Counted from the first letter of the stretch, positions 1-14,700 are shown. The stretch: 64,000 nt of DNA from Magicicada septendecula (GCA_034769895.1 CM068369.1:148404574-148468573), one strand, 5' to 3'. Numbers and translations: made by a program. Notes: a model not told the origin generated them from the letters alone.

Positions 1-1448
1 GATCATTAGATAATACAGTAATAATTAAACCAATAATTAAAATTAAATTCAAAGACCAATTACTTAAGTGTGCAGCAGTACTTTCATCTACCTGTTTCCC
101 ATCACTAGGATTAATCACATTAAATTGAAACCAGTGATCACAGTAAACCGAGGTTTAAGTTTGTTACTTAAATATAAAATGTAGTAAATTAGTTGTAAAT
201 TAAAAAAATTAAAAAGTGTCGCTTTTTAAGTTAAGTGTTAAGTTAACTTAAATTAAGTTAAAGTGTTAAGTGAGTTAAATATAGGAATCTTATAGTATTA
301 TTATAAATTGAATAGTTAAGCTGAACCAACAAAAATGTCCAAATGAACCGGAGTTTTAATTTAGAAAAAACCCGAGAAAAAAATTGGTACGTGCAGGATC
401 ACTGGCCATATGGCAGGCAGATGCAAGTGCTCTCCGAGTATTACATTTTCTTAAGTTTGGATATTGTCAAAAAGAATTTTAAACTCAGTTTTCTCTTTCG
501 CAGTAATAGAATTAAATATTTAGATAATACAAAGGTAACCCTTGACTCTAAGCAATTCAAAACACAAATACTTATAAGTTACTTATAACACAGTCAGTAA
601 TGTCCACACTTTAGCATGTCTTCACAAAACATGTTCAGTAACGTTAACTCTGAAACATGAGACTAATTTCTAACAATAGGTTTTAGCGTGTGTGTTACCC
701 AATTACCTGCGGAGCACTTCGTGTGTGAAGTTTATTAAATAAATGAAAGTTCCCACCTGATCTTTCGGATGGCACTAAATATGTTTCTGCATTTTCGGTG
801 GTGTGTGAAGGATGATGTCGGATGGCGTGACGGCGTTGGGGTATCTTAAGCAGGTTCTGCGGATGGGCGAAGATGTAGCGTGCCCATCACGTGGACCCCT
901 TTCCTCTCGACTAAGGCGGAGAAACCTAAAGCTCTTTAATAAAATTTATCTAGGCATAGTGGTGTCACAATTTACGCCGTCACAATCCAAGCCGCACCAA
1001 AGTTGAACGAGAAAAGAGCACGATGAAGGCTCAGCGCTAACTTATAAAAACTCAGACATTGCTGACTAAATTTCATTGACAAGCGGACGCCACGGCCTGC
1101 CTAATGACGTCACCACTCAAGGTCGCAGCGAACAACTTGCATCTCGATATCAAAGCGGGCATCGTAACAGGCCGCGATAGTGCACCGAACGCACGGAAAA
1201 TAAAATGAAACTGTGGCCGTGGTGTTTACCTTTCAATATAACCACGGCACAACAATATTTAGGTTCTAGTAGAAGACATAATAAATAATAAAAAGTTTCG
1301 CCACGAAATAAATATCTTTCAATTAATCGAAGAATAAAGACCACAGGTAAAAATAGCAAAAGGGAATAGAAAGGATGGGTAAATATAAGAATTAAATTAT
1401 TTTACGTTAATCCGTCACTGTGACCGCTTGGTTTCTGTCTTCTTACGC
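1..1448. other. Gene-poor sequence, nothing recognised
   Basis: AT-rich DNA with only short reading frames, none resembling a known family. The part around 780-1200 is less AT-rich than its surroundings and has one short reading frame with a basic stretch. This could be an old repeat or an exon, but I see no splice structure or conserved motif to support either. Confidence 0.5.
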
Positions 1449-1477
1449 GTTTCGGATTAAACTTAATCCATCATCAG
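1449..1477 (-). ncRNA. Hammerhead ribozyme-like core (Penelope-type motif)
   Basis: On the minus strand the sequence reads CTGATGA, then a strong hairpin in which GGATTAA pairs with TTAATCC, then GAAAC followed by GCGT. This is the order CUGANGA, stem II, GAAA that defines the hammerhead catalytic core. Known from the family: Penelope-like retroelements of animals carry such motifs in their terminal repeats. I could not fit a convincing stem III or cleavage triplet by eye, so activity is not claimed. No Penelope reverse transcriptase is seen nearby. Confidence 0.45.
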
Positions 1478-4400
1478 AGTAAAAAATCCGTCAGTTATGA
1501 CTTCGTTAAAACATTAAAAGGAGACACTAAAGTACATCTACGTATATATTATACAAACACAGCGACGTACGCGGATGTGAGTGCGCATTCGACACCTGTT
1601 GAAGATAATACCTTACCACCGATTAAGGTAAAATAATTTAATTATAATAATTGTGACGCGGATACCAGTACAATGACTTTAAATATAAGAGCTGATAGAT
1701 ATCAAGTGCTAATACAATAAAAAATAAAAAATAAAACGTTTCTCCACGAACTAAATATATAACAATTGAGAAAAAAAGGCTACATGTAAAAATGGCAAGA
1801 CGATATAGAAAGAGTAGACAAAGGAAGACTACCTAAAAAAGTTTTCAGGTACAATAGTAGGAAGAAAGAATGTAAGACGATCAAAAGAAAGATGATCAGT
1901 TAGTTGAAGAGGGCCAAAGCCGAGGAATAGAGATAATTAAGGCATTATTATAAATCTGCAACTAGTTTACTTCAGAGTTAGTTTTATTGAATACGTAAGT
2001 TCAGAAAATTTATTATCATATACAAAAATAAAAGGTTTTGAAAAATTGTTAATGCTACATAAGTTTTCATGTTGAAAAAATATACACCTTGAAGTCACTA
2101 ATTACCCGGTTTAATTAGAGTCAAATAACAAGAAATTCAAGGTAAATTTGACCACACGCAGTAATAATAATAACTATTAGAGTTTCCCACTAATTGTGTC
2201 TCAATAATCACTAGTCTGCAATAATCACTTGATGCACACTCTACAATAACACCAGATGTAATTAACTGACTAAGCCGGCCGCCGTTGCTTATATATAACC
2301 CTCAGAATTTCCTGAATAATTTTCTATTGTTTTGGCAGCATGCCGGCATAATTTGCATATTTACAAGTACTGGAAAAGTCTAGATTGCTAGTGAATATTA
2401 TGTGTGGCTTGCTATGTAACCTCGACACACACGCCGCACGCTGGGCTAGTCGAGAAGCATGTAGAACGACGCTCTCGTCTTTGCGAGAGCGTTACGTAAT
2501 TGTCGTAGCAATATATTTAACGTCAGTCCGATTATTTTATACATACACCTCGTAGTAACAAACACTACATGTAATCAGGAAGTCTATTACAAATGGTTGA
2601 AATCCCCATCGCATTATATTTCAGTGACAGAAACTACTCGTTCTTTACTTCCGCAAGCATTACTATTAATATTAACACATAAGAACATAAATATATTCAT
2701 AACTGTTTGTAGGTAAGATTTTAATAATTCCATAATGCATGAGAATATACACGTTCATCCGAGTTAAAGAATAAAAAATACGTTTGCTTAAATATGAGTT
2801 TTTCTTTTATCTAATAGTATAGTGAACGGTAATTACAGTAAGGTCTAAACAGTTTACCCTCAGCCGGTTACAGATTTATAAAACTTATTAAATAGGGATG
2901 AATAATAAGGGAAAAACAAATTAACTTCTCGAGCGTTTCAAGAGGCCCCATAAAAATACGAGTATTATGGATTTTCTTGTTGTCGGACCTATAGGAACTG
3001 TAATACTGACGGATAAACATTGTGAGTTACAAGTCGTGAGAAATCTGTGACAATATGAGGGGTTTCTACAAGAGGATGAGGGATTGTTAAGGGATGTTTG
3101 ATCCTTGTTCAAGTCAGTAATTGTTCTGGGCTGAGAAGCCGCTTGCATTAACGTTGGTCTGTCACGTAAACAACAATTTCTATTAATTCTGAACTTCTAC
3201 TAACCACTAACCACTGCTGCTGTTTGTTATTGGTTTAGAAGTGTCAGCGAACACGTGCCACTTTCCCATCTTACGCCGGTTTCTGTATTGACTATAGGCC
3301 TATATTGTTTTTTAAAGAAACACAAAACTTATTATCTTCTTTTTATTTTTGTTACGGCTTTCTCAGACTAATATAATTTTCTGCCTTTCACTGTGTTCAA
3401 ATTATTTTGTTTTCTTGGTTACATCTAGTAATAGTTTACAAGAAATAGTAATGAAAGCGTTATTGTTGTGTCGATTATTGCCTTAATTCGAGTTTGGAAA
3501 AACGAACACATACAAACCTGATAAAAACCATCGTTTATTGCTAACGTTTCGACTGTAACTACATAATAATGATACGAATATTGCGGAACTATAAAATCGT
3601 ATGGTTAGCTGACACCAAGCTTCTCTACGCTTAACTGTCACATCGTTCTTTCCCTTCCGGATTTTTTCACCATACTCTTAAGGTTAGTTATTTTTTACGT
3701 ATTTACTTAGAATAAATTTAATATGGAATATACACCATTAGCTCCCATTACAGAAAAAATTAATAATCCAATTCGAGAATATTAGATTTGTAAGACCACA
3801 GTTCATTATTCTAACAACTTTCAGGTTACACTACTGAAACATTATGGGAGAAACCTTTAGGCGTTTTGGAAAGAGTATAATGGAATTCTCCTTTTCTTTA
3901 TATTTAAGTTGTATTTAAAGCAGAAAAGATAATTAACGTTTGGGTTAATAAATTAGCATATATTAAACAGTATTATTGAAAGTTCCATTTATAGTTTGGT
4001 CAAACATTAAATTAGCAAGAGACTAATTTGTTACTGAATTAATTTGTAGATTTGTTATGAACAAATTACCACCTGTGTTTACCATTGAATGAGTTAAGAC
4101 GAACAAATTTGTAACCTTTGAAGAAGCGTTTTTTCGGCGTCATGACTGAGTGAGGGCGAGATAAATACACTAAGATATTAAGATATACCTGCAAGATAAC
4201 AGGTTCGAAGTTGGCAGCACTTGCAGAAATAAATTTTGATTGGGTGACTTAATATATTTATTGGTTATTACTTTTTTTACATAAAACATATACAGTTATA
4301 TGTAGAAATTATGAGTTTGAAAATATACAAATTTTGAAATATTTGAAAATTAGCAAATTAAAATTGTCTTAAAATGTTTTGAGTTTTATAAAGAGCTTTT

Positions 4401-5286
4401 ATAATTTCACTTCCCTGGATTTTCGGGGTGAAGTTACACCGGTCCGGACGGTCTCGCGGGCCTGCTTCTACTTCCACACCGGCCGTTGTCCTCCTACAGT
4501 AGGACGTCGATCTCAAGGGTTTTCTCGTAGGCTTTATGTATGACCAAGTTGTTCCTGATTCAGTACTCGTTAACAGCTATCCGTCGTTGAAGATCTCTAA
4601 CGCCTTGCCTGACTTTGTGGAACTCGATTCAGTCTCTCCCTCGACCATATACCCCAACTTCCCAGAGACTGCAAGAGACTTCTTATTAGAGAGTGTTAGA
4701 GACTGTCATATGAAAAACTGTGAAAGACTGCTTTTTATAGACTGCAAGAGAAAAACTACTTAACGCACTGATAACCTGTGCTTTTATAGATCTACGCACA
4801 TAACGTCATTTTAACATGTTAAAACGTCTTAGATTTTACTAGAAAATCGACTATGTGTACGTGGACATGAACTTCCGGTTTGTAGACATTTCCAAACCAT
4901 GCATTTCATAATTAATTACTTTGTCATTTGAATAAATGCTAATTTATTTAAATTTATTTAATATTAAAATAATTAGTTATTAATAGTTGTCACAAATTAA
5001 TTATAAATTATTATAGTAATAATATAAATGGCTTATAGTGTGTCGCACTATAAATATATATATAAATTCGTTACGCGCACAACAGTTATTCACTTTCACT
5101 CTTCACTGCACTGCCGTTTTTATTGCTTATTATCGTCTTAAACTAGTTAACATGCAGTACCTTATATTAATAGCAATATTGTCTTATAACATTCACATCA
5201 CTTTGCACAGGAAACCGACTAAGGATTATTGTAAATATGTCCCCATGTATTCACACATAGTGAATACATGTGTCTCACTGAAATCT

Positions 5287-5289
<3 letters not shown>
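1478..5289. other. Intergenic, AT-rich, no gene recognised
   Basis: No supported gene. Two local items: about 2135-2190 is similar to the right edge of the window (about 63930-63990) in direct orientation, and 4420-4770 is a GC-richer island with a 75-codon reading frame (4536-4763) that matches nothing I know. The island has loose repeats built around the word GAGACTG, so it may be a decayed repeat. Confidence 0.45.

Positions 5290-5337
<48 letters not shown>
5290..5337. repeat. (TA)n microsatellite
   Basis: About 24 uninterrupted TA units. No transposable element abuts it, unlike the other AT tracts in this window. Confidence 0.95.
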
Positions 5338-5340
<3 letters not shown>

Positions 5341-7349
5341 AATAAATCAAATTTTGGTTAAGTGATGATGTCTTTGGTGTGGAGATGATCAAGTCAAGCC
5401 CCACGTTGGGTTCGTCACGTTGTAATAAAACAACGTTAATGGATGGGTTTAAATGTGTTTAAGTTGTTTTCATTTTATTTTGATTAGTATGTTTTATTAA
5501 CTAGTCGTGTTGTTGTTGTTGTTGTTGTAGACTCTCACGTCGTCATATGGTTTGTTTAATATTTAGTATAACTCATTAGCAATGGGTAATTAGAAGTTAA
5601 AGTTTATGTTTAAAAGAGTATTAAAGTCACTAATAATTCGCTGTATTCACCTCCCCACTTACCATCCGTGAATATCTTCAATCTTCTCGATGGGCGACTC
5701 TATCTCACTGTAAATACATTTGTAACAGACAGATATTCCGTTTGAATATCGCTAAATGCATATGAAATAAAACAATTCAGATATTCAATTGTAAATTGAA
5801 TAATACAATATCAATAATTTGAATATTGCCGCCACCTTGTGAAATAATTGTTTCTAAAAAATAAGCTATTTACTTCTATTTTAAGAAATGAAGACTCTAT
5901 ATTCACTGGTAATAAATTAAGGATTTTATTGACAGTAGTGAAATTTAGCAAAACTCCTTTAAAACAATTAATATTGATTTCTTTAAAAACAACAACAAAT
6001 TAAATAAATATTGAGACTTCTTCAGCTCAAGGCTGGTAACACTGTTACAATGTACGATAATATGGTGAACTAGGTTATGTTCACTTTGGTCATTTGTATT
6101 ACCAATTTTCGTGAATTCTTTTAAGATACATGATACAAGATATAGATGTGTTAATAAATATAAATGTTTACTTATTTATTATGATTAAAAAGAACAAATT
6201 TAAAATTATTAATCTCAATACGATAGTCAATACTATCGTACTATCGTACGGTATTCTGATGTCTAGTGAAGCTAAGATTGTAAACACGTGCTTGTAACGT
6301 TGCACTATTAAAATATTATTATTAACTTATTAGTTATTACTACTATGAACTGGAAAGAGAAACAAAATTTAAAAAACTCTTATTATCGATTTCACTTATA
6401 AAAATCATTTTAGGACAGAAGTGTTTCTCTGTGACAAAATATACGTTTTGGTTCTAGGTTAGTTTACCTAGATGAGAGTAAGTTATTACGTATAATAAGT
6501 AATATCATATAAAATTCTTAATACTATTTTCACAAACACTTTATTTATTATTAATATGATGTAGAATTATCAGTAATGATAGTATCCACAAAAGAAAGTT
6601 ATTATTTATCAAGACTAAATTCATAGTCAATTAAGCGACTATATTTACTTGTAATTGTGTGCGGTATTTAAAATTGATTCCGCGTTTATTAATTATTCTT
6701 TAAATATAAAATACAACATCTTTTAATTAAATATCGCCATCACATTGGACGATAACTTTGTTCATCAAATTCTGATAATTATTCATCGTTATCGGTGAAT
6801 GCACTCAAGCGTGTTTACTTGACTAGTGCAGTCAAACAATAATTTTCGTTTAACCAACGAGAATTATTTCATTAATATTTTTTAAAATCGTTAAATTATT
6901 ATACTCCCTGTTTCCTTTCACTTGACATGACCCTTATTATACACTGGTCATGTCTTTTGTTCACTATTCACTTATTACACTGTCACTCGATAATGGGGTG
7001 TTCAGTATAGGTTAATGTTTGACCACGTTACTGGGGTAACGCGCACATTTTAAAATATGTCTTGACGACTGTGACACGCTCCTCTCGCCTCGAGTGTTGG
7101 AAAACAATTAACTCATCTCGCTAAAGCGTCTCTCTTCGTCTGGTGAAATTGAGTCATTCGATTGGTTTAGAAATCCATACTCTCAACCCCAAACGCTTTG
7201 GTTAAATAAATATTTTAATTTTTGGCGTTACTAACTTCGGGTTAGAGACTATCTCTGACGTGTACATGGACATTCGAAAATGATCGAAAAACTTATAATG
7301 GCTATAAGTTTGTTATTTTTTGTCATATCGTTATTTGGATAGTGGCATT
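5338..7349. other. Intergenic, AT-rich
   Basis: No reading frame with recognisable similarity. Around 5507-5528 there is a short TTG trinucleotide run. Nothing else stands out. Confidence 0.5.
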
Positions 7350-9598
7350 AAATTGCGGACGCTTGCGTCTTTATTTTAAGTCCAAACAAGCAATAATTCC
7401 GTCCATTAATAATTCACTTGACCTTCTTCAAAACTCATATAGCGGTTCTTAACACAAATAAGTCCTTTTCACTATATTTTGTTGTAATTACATCTTAATA
7501 CTTATGACTAAACATTTTGAGTCCATTTCTCCTTTATGCTAATACATAATATTGCCATATTTATAGTTTAAACAAAATTTGCTAATGGCGTATAAGCCCA
7601 CTATGTCCGATTGTTTACATTTACTTATATCGCTATTATCCCTTATTCTACTACATATTTTTTGTATTATAACATTAATAGGTATATCTATATACATTTG
7701 TTCATACTTTATTTTGGGAAAATGTTATTTTGTGTACATATATAGTATGATTCAAAATACATTATGTTCTCATCTCGCCATCTTGTCACACTTATTTAGT
7801 TATTTTACTACACATTGGATATATTGTTAACAATTAAAATTGTGTACAATTGTTGTACATGGTTAGTTTAGTGTATTCAATAACTTTTTGTTATCTGAAA
7901 TCTCTCTAAGTTATTGTATGGTGGTTATTTACACCTAGTTCTATGATTGCAGTTAGTTAGTTTATTTAATTACAATTATTAAATTACTAGTATAAGATTT
8001 GTGAGGTGTTCTCATAGTAGTATTGAACATTTCTCTAACTACTGGTAACATTTTTTATATTCTCTTTATAAGTTTTGATAATGTTTTTTGACTAACTCTC
8101 TTGTCACATTGGGGTTCTGTCTATTTGGTTTACAGTTATTGTACTTAATCTGATTCATTTGCTGTGTCCTTCAGTTAATATGGTATTCATTATTTTGTAT
8201 TTTTACTCTTATTTAGTCTCTATTTGAAACAATTATGGATAATTACTTTGTTTAATTAATGTATATGATTTTATGTTGTAGGTCCAATTCATGTGAGGTT
8301 ATGTCTCATTTGTTTGACAACAATGTGCTTCATAGTTTTTTACAGTATTCATCTCAACTATGGCCATCTCATTATGGCATGTTACTACAATGGTTTATTA
8401 TTATGTTTTACACATTTTGTACACATTTTTACATTATCTGTTGAAACAATAATACTGGGTTTCTTAGTCTAATTATGTTACATATTTTGGTGGATTGTCT
8501 CTAGGCTTTGGTACATTGACTTGTTTATACTCAACAAATTAGTTTATTTACTACTATTTGTCTTGACATTCGTCTACATTTTGTCCTGTGTTGCTATGAC
8601 ATTCAGGCACATTTCATATCAAGGATTATAAAGCTTATATTATTATAGTTATTAATTGTTCTATGAACAATTAATTCACTTTTCTGTATCATATATTTGG
8701 TGGTCTTATTGATTATATCTGTGGTTTTACAATCTTGGATTAAACTTGGTACACTAATTGTCTGTGCATTTCACTTGTTAATCGTTGATTCTTTCACTTA
8801 CAAATGGTTAATCACTTCCCTCCGTTATAAACACTTTCACTGTTATTGTTTGTGCTGTTTACTTGGGGTAAAATGTTATTATATCATATGTTGTTACACT
8901 TATACTAAGTATTCCCTGTTATTGTTTGTGATCACTTATTGATGCTCAACACTTGGTTTTTTTATTATTGATAGTCCAATAATCATTACACTTGTTCTGG
9001 TCACTACATTGATTTTGATGCTTTCCATATCTTGTGAATTTTGATGTCTTGTACTGGTCATACATAATCTTCATTCTTCATGGTACATTTCTTCCTCTTC
9101 TTCTTCTTCTGGTTACTTGTTTGTCACTTTTGGTGCTTTTCTTGGTTACACATTATTTGTAATAATTCATGTTCACTGAATATAGTCATATTCTTCCACA
9201 TTTTCATTCATTATTATGATAGTCATTGTTCTATATTTATTTCACTCTTATAACAAATTAGTTTGTCTTTTCACTATGGTGATTGTATTTGATTCGTCTC
9301 CTTCTTACGATGATAATCATTTTCGGCATATCCCCTCACTATTTTGATCTATTGGGCCTGGATGCTAACGTATTATATTGACTCATGGTATTTTCTCTTT
9401 CTTTTTTATACTCGATGATATTCTTATTACTCTTCCTTCTTCTTCGTTGGGTTGTTTCAATATTATTTATTCGTAGATACACATTTTATTTTTATTCTCC
9501 TGTTCCTTCTTCTATGCTTGATGAAATATTTTCATGTTATTCTTCTATTTGACGTATTAGACATTCTTTTTATGTAACTGCTATTTTGGTACGTTACA
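7350..9598 (+). other. T-rich strand-asymmetric stretch
   Basis: Sampled lines (8101, 8701, 9361) carry about 45-50 percent T, with A near a quarter where counted, so the plus strand is strongly T-biased over roughly 2.2 kb. The short hydrophobic reading frames here (for example 7579-7830) follow from this composition, since TTN and ATN codons give Leu, Phe and Ile; I do not call them genes. The stretch stops at the (AT)n tract beside element A. It may be a degenerated pyrimidine-rich repeat or an old transposon. Confidence 0.5.
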
Positions 9599-9618
9599 AT
9601 ATATATATATATATATAT
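9599..9618. repeat. (AT)n tract at left edge of element A
   Basis: About ten AT units directly abutting the LTR of element A. The opposite edge at 18660-18670 is also AT repeat, so the element lies inside an AT microsatellite. Confidence 0.9.
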
Positions 9619-11450
9619 TACAACAATTTTATTGTATACAAATTTAACTTGTATAGCCCCACACTTTGTTGGAGCGCCAAAATTATGCAACTTTACAGAT
9701 GACTGTTTAAGATACTGTAATTTATGGAGGTTGTATAACTATGTCAGATGTAATTATAATAAGAGTATTATATTTATGAGTCTTTAAAATTCATATTTAT
9801 TGATTATTCAATCTTATAAATAATAAACATCATTAATAATCTTCGGTCACGATATTGCTCATTATTAAATGTTTACCTCTTATACTATGCAGTGTTACAC
9901 ATATTTAAAAAACCTCTTACATCTAGACATGTTAATAATCATAATCCAGACATGTTAATAATTTGATTTACTAATAAAATATAATATTAAAATGTAATTT
10001 GAATTGAATTTTCTTAATTCAGATCTGACCTCAACTCGCTCAGTGTATACCAATGTTTAAAACTAAATTTAAATTTATGTTAATTACTTTTAGACTGGCA
10101 ATTGTTTTATATTCACATTTAAATTATTCTTTTCTATAATGAAAATATCAAATCATTTTAACTATTTACTTTGATAGACAAAATCTACTCTCTCAACTTT
10201 AAATTCTTTTTTTTATTATTTCTTTATATGCGATCGCTCATTCTTACGACTAAACATTTATCTACATTTCTAAAATATTATTTTTTATCATAATTTTTTC
10301 TTTGTTTCAATTTATTGTCTTTTGATTTAGTCTTTATGAGCTCTTTTAAAAAATCATTTATAAATGCATTATGCATGTCACCTCGAGTTCTGATGATCTT
10401 ACAACTTATTGGCGGTGTCCAGCGTTGACCAGAGCTAGTTTTCCATTCCTCCTGGCCTGGCGTAGTCCTAGATACGTCTAGAGTCCAGCGTCGTTCTCCA
10501 GCAGTGTGTGGTCCTGGCTACATCTAGAGTCCAGCGTCGTTCTCCAGCAGTGTGTGGTCCGCTTCAGAGAGTTTTTATCTGCTGCAAGGTAGATCTTAAA
10601 CATCGTCTAACGTCCAGCATCCCTCGTCGCTCTGGTAGCTTCTCCGTAGATACTCTTGTTAGACTTAAACGATCCCGGTACTTTACGTTTTCCGGAATAT
10701 TGTCACATAATTAACGAACGTTTTATTCTTTTGTTAATGAGACTTGTAATAAAATTAAAACTGTTCTGCCCACGGACAGCATGTCCGACTGCAACTGTGT
10801 TTTGAAATGAAGAGAAGGGTTTTCGGGCGAACCCTCTCGAGATTCCGCCCCAGTTGGCTCCAAAATCGTCTTGTCGATACCTGCAGATCGCCTGATAGCC
10901 CCCACTCCTGAATCTTTTCATCTATTTGGAATTATTAGCAAATAGCAATGTTTTGCACGGAATCGAGATAGCACAAATCATAGCTAATTTATTAAGCATT
11001 CACTGTATCAAGTTGAGTGTCATAGGGTAATTTGCGTATTTTTTGGCACGTTTATTTCGCACTGACTTTGCGTAGCGTGTCCTATTAACGTCATTTTTTT
11101 ACTGGGAATAACTATAAAATTTACACACACTTTAGTGCCTTTGGTTTGTTTATACACTAATCAGTTTTCACACAGTGAATTAAAATAATTATTTTATTAA
11201 TTACTTGGGGCGAGTAGCTGAGATTCCTGTCTGTACATGTATCACTAACACACACAAGATACACGCGTAACACACATAGAATTGAGCAGGTGTTCTCTGT
11301 TTGTCGGAACAGGTTAATTTCTCCCCTAATCTAAGAATGAAATATTTTTACAATCTCAGACCTGTCCATTTACCCTTAATTTATAATAATTCTACAAATT
11401 TTATATTTATTCAAATTAATGCCTAATACCGCATATGGCTGTACCGTTGC
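9619..11450 (-). repeat. Element A 3' LTR
   Basis: 1,832 bp, matching 16828-18659. It contains a 46-bp tandem duplication at 10465-10556 (unit with GTCTAGAGTCCAGCG). Its outer end, in + coordinates 9619-9689, includes a primer-binding-site-like segment followed by about 35 bp of leader, which is unusual for an LTR. Confidence 0.92.
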
Positions 11451-11789
11451 ATTATTCCTGTGCTTGAGAAAAAAAAAATTAATAAATATTTATTTATTAA
11501 ATATTTGTCCATTTGTTCTAGACATATACAATCATATTATACTCGCTTAACTTAAGTTTACATCATTTAAACAACACATAATAATGAGAAGGTCAGTAAC
11601 TCTCGCTGTTGGTGGAATGCAATATTCACCCCTCCATCATAACAGCTGATCGGTGCGTTGACCTTGGACGTCTCAATGTCCTTGTTCACTTCTCACTCCC
11701 TCTTACATTATTCATACGTAGAATTTCTTGAATGACGTCGCATGATATTTGCCAATGTCTTTTTCCTTCCTCTCATCGTATACGATGAA

Positions 11790-14700
11790 CGTGTGTCTTC
11801 CCACGCGTTGTTTCAACGTATAAGGTCCGTTGTACAGCCGGAAGAAATTCTTCGCTGTGTTGTCACTGCACTGCGTTTTTCTACAGGATTAGCTTTCAAC
11901 AGAATTTGTTCTCCTACGTCGAATCGTTGTAATTTATGCGTTCTATTGTACTTTTCTATCCTCTTCTTACCTTGTTCTATGATGCGTTGTTTAGCATCCT
12001 CCACCTTTATACTTAACGGAATAGGTACGTTTTGATTCTCTGGCTTGCTTACATATTTGGTCCAGAATCTAACAGGTTTTTTGTGTTCATCTAGGTCGAT
12101 TGGTGTATAACTTGTTGCTTCGCTATAATTTCCATTTATTGCTTTCTCAAATAAAGGTAAATACTCTGCCCATTTGTTGTGTTTATCGTGACAGTAGATT
12201 CGTAGGTATTTACCTAACTCTTTATTTACTCTTTCCTCAAGATTTCCCTGTGGGTGTCGTACCGATGTGAGTACAGGTTGGATTCAATTTTCACGAAGGG
12301 TCCTCTCCCATACCTCGCTTTGGAAATGTACTCCTTGGTCGCTAAGTACCTTCTTCATTTTACCATATGCCAGAATGTATTTCTGCAAGAGTATTTTCAA
12401 AACAACTTTAGTTGTGGGTCGCATAATTGGTTACAGGTGGACGGCTTTGGAAAATACATCAATACAAACAACTATGTGTTTCACTCCCCGACTTGACATT
12501 GGAAGTGGTCCAAGAAAATCCAGTGCAATTAGCTCTCCTTTCTGGTCCTTTTGGGTACTCTGCATTTCCACATATGTAGCCTATGTAGATTCGGTCTTTT
12601 TGCTGTTTGACACTCATAACATCTCTTACTTTCGTTTTTAATCATCCTGAACTTATTATTGATGGTGAAATCTTCACGTAGGCTTAAGTAACTTAAGTGC
12701 AGCAGCATGTGCTAAACTTTCGTGTGTTGGTCGAATTAATTTATGCAACATATCATTTGTTAATACCACTTTCCAATCTTGCCTCATTAGTTTATATAAG
12801 ACTCCATTTTGTACCTTGTAATGGTCTGGTAGGTGCTCTCGTAGCTTAAATTCTCTCGTAGCATCATCTAAGTCTTGTTGGTGAGCTAGATTCTTCAGCA
12901 TGTGTTTAATATCATTCTCAGCAGTAAATTTAATAGGTAACAGTTGTAACTCATTATGGTTCTTTTCATAGACCTCTTCACATTCTTCTGCGACGTATCT
13001 ACTCACAGTATCGGCTATAACATTATCTTTCCCTTTACAATATTTTATAGTAAAGGAATACTCACCGATTGCTAGAATCCATCGTAACAATCGAGCGTTG
13101 GTTACTTTACATTTTAATAGAAATGATAGCGCTTGATGGTCCGTATTTCGAAATGCGTTCCGTAAATATAATATCGAAACTGTTTCAGAGCGTATACTAT
13201 AGCAAGTATCTCCTTCTCAGATGTAGAGTACTGCTTCTCTGCCCCTTTGAATACTCTACTGGCATATGCAATGACACGGTGTTCTCCTGTAGCATCTTGT
13301 TGATACAGTACACTTCCACACGCGTAGTCACTAGCGTCTACGTAGATAACGAATCTTCCATCTCGCTGTGGATGATGAATCATTATGTTTTCCATGAACA
13401 ACTTCTTGACTTGGTCGAAGGCATCTTGATGTTTCTTCTCCCACTTCCATTTGTGATGTTTCTTTGTTAACTCCAGCAATGGTTGGGTTTTCTCTGCATA
13501 TAGTTGTGAAAATATTCTATAATATCCTGTGAGTCCCAAAAATGCTCGTAACCCTTTAATATTCTACGGTGTAGGGAAATCTGTAATACTGGATATCTTT
13601 ATAGGATTGGGTTGAATACCTGAGGATGAAATAATATGACGTAGGAATTGGATTGAGGATTTTATAAATTCGCACTTGTCTAGGTTAAGGGATATATGGG
13701 CTTCCCTAAACTTGTGGAATATAGTGTTAAGATGTTCAATGTGTTCGTCAAGTGTTTTTGATACTACCAGGATATCATCCAGAAACACCATGGTATAAGG
13801 CTCCACTTCTGGTCCCAATGCTTTCTCCAGACATTTTACAATTGCAGCCAAACTCGTGCTCAAACCAAAGGGAACTACCTTGTGTTGATAGCATTTATTT
13901 TTGTATAGGAAGGCTGTGTATTTTTTATCTTCTCTTCTAATTGGAATTTGCCAAAAACTTGACCGTAAATCCAATTTAGTCAAATAACGTGCTCCTTCAC
14001 ACTTGGCAAATAACTCGTCCGCAGGTGGTGCACAATCAAATTCACGTAGAACGACGCTATTCAAACTCCTCATGTCCAGGCATAAACGTACTTTCCACTC
14101 TTCTTCTTTACTATAACTAGAGGATTAAGAAAGTTGCTGTTCGACCGCTCAATGACGTCATTTTCTATCATCCGTCGTATTTCCTGTTCAACTTCTCCCT
14201 CGTACTTCATGGGTATTGGATACGTTCGTCTGACAAATTTTGTAGGGTCTGATACCATAATAGCGTGTTCGTAGACTGTGGTCTGCGTCGGTACATCGCT
14301 GAATACTTCATTATACTCTTCTATTAATTTACATAACTTCGCTTCTTCCTGAGATGGCATTCCTTCTTCGGCTGAATTAGCATGCTGAGTAGGTGCATAT
14401 CGTATAAATGGCTTGGATACGACAATAGGATTTTCACTTACCTCACAATTTTCTTCATCTTTATTCATAATTAATTCATATAGAACATTCTTATAATTAC
14501 ATAACATCTTATTGTTATTGATATCAATCCTTGCACTTAAAGTATTTAATAAATCCATTCCATTAATTCCATCATAAATAAATTTATTTATTATGATCAT
14601 AGGGTATGTTATTTCTAAGTCCTTACAATTTAATGTTACGTAAGCTTGCTGTCTAACCTTTTCCCTCTTATTCATGGCTGTGATAACATTTATATTATTC

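Noticed and set aside
3541-3600. GTTTCGACTGTAACTACATAATAATGATACG, resembling a Penelope hammerhead region
   Set aside because: No CTGANGA box at the right place and no hairpin, so at most a decayed relic.
4536-4763. 75-codon frame in a GC-richer island
   Set aside because: Short and without similarity; the island has repeat-like words, so a gene call is not supported.
7579-8942. Several hydrophobic reading frames that look like small membrane proteins
   Set aside because: Explained by the T-rich composition; no shared start context, conserved motif or gene structure.
10508-10921. Duplicated short frames at 10.5-10.9 kb and 17.7-18.1 kb
   Set aside because: They are the same LTR sequence in two places; the frames are incidental to the LTR.
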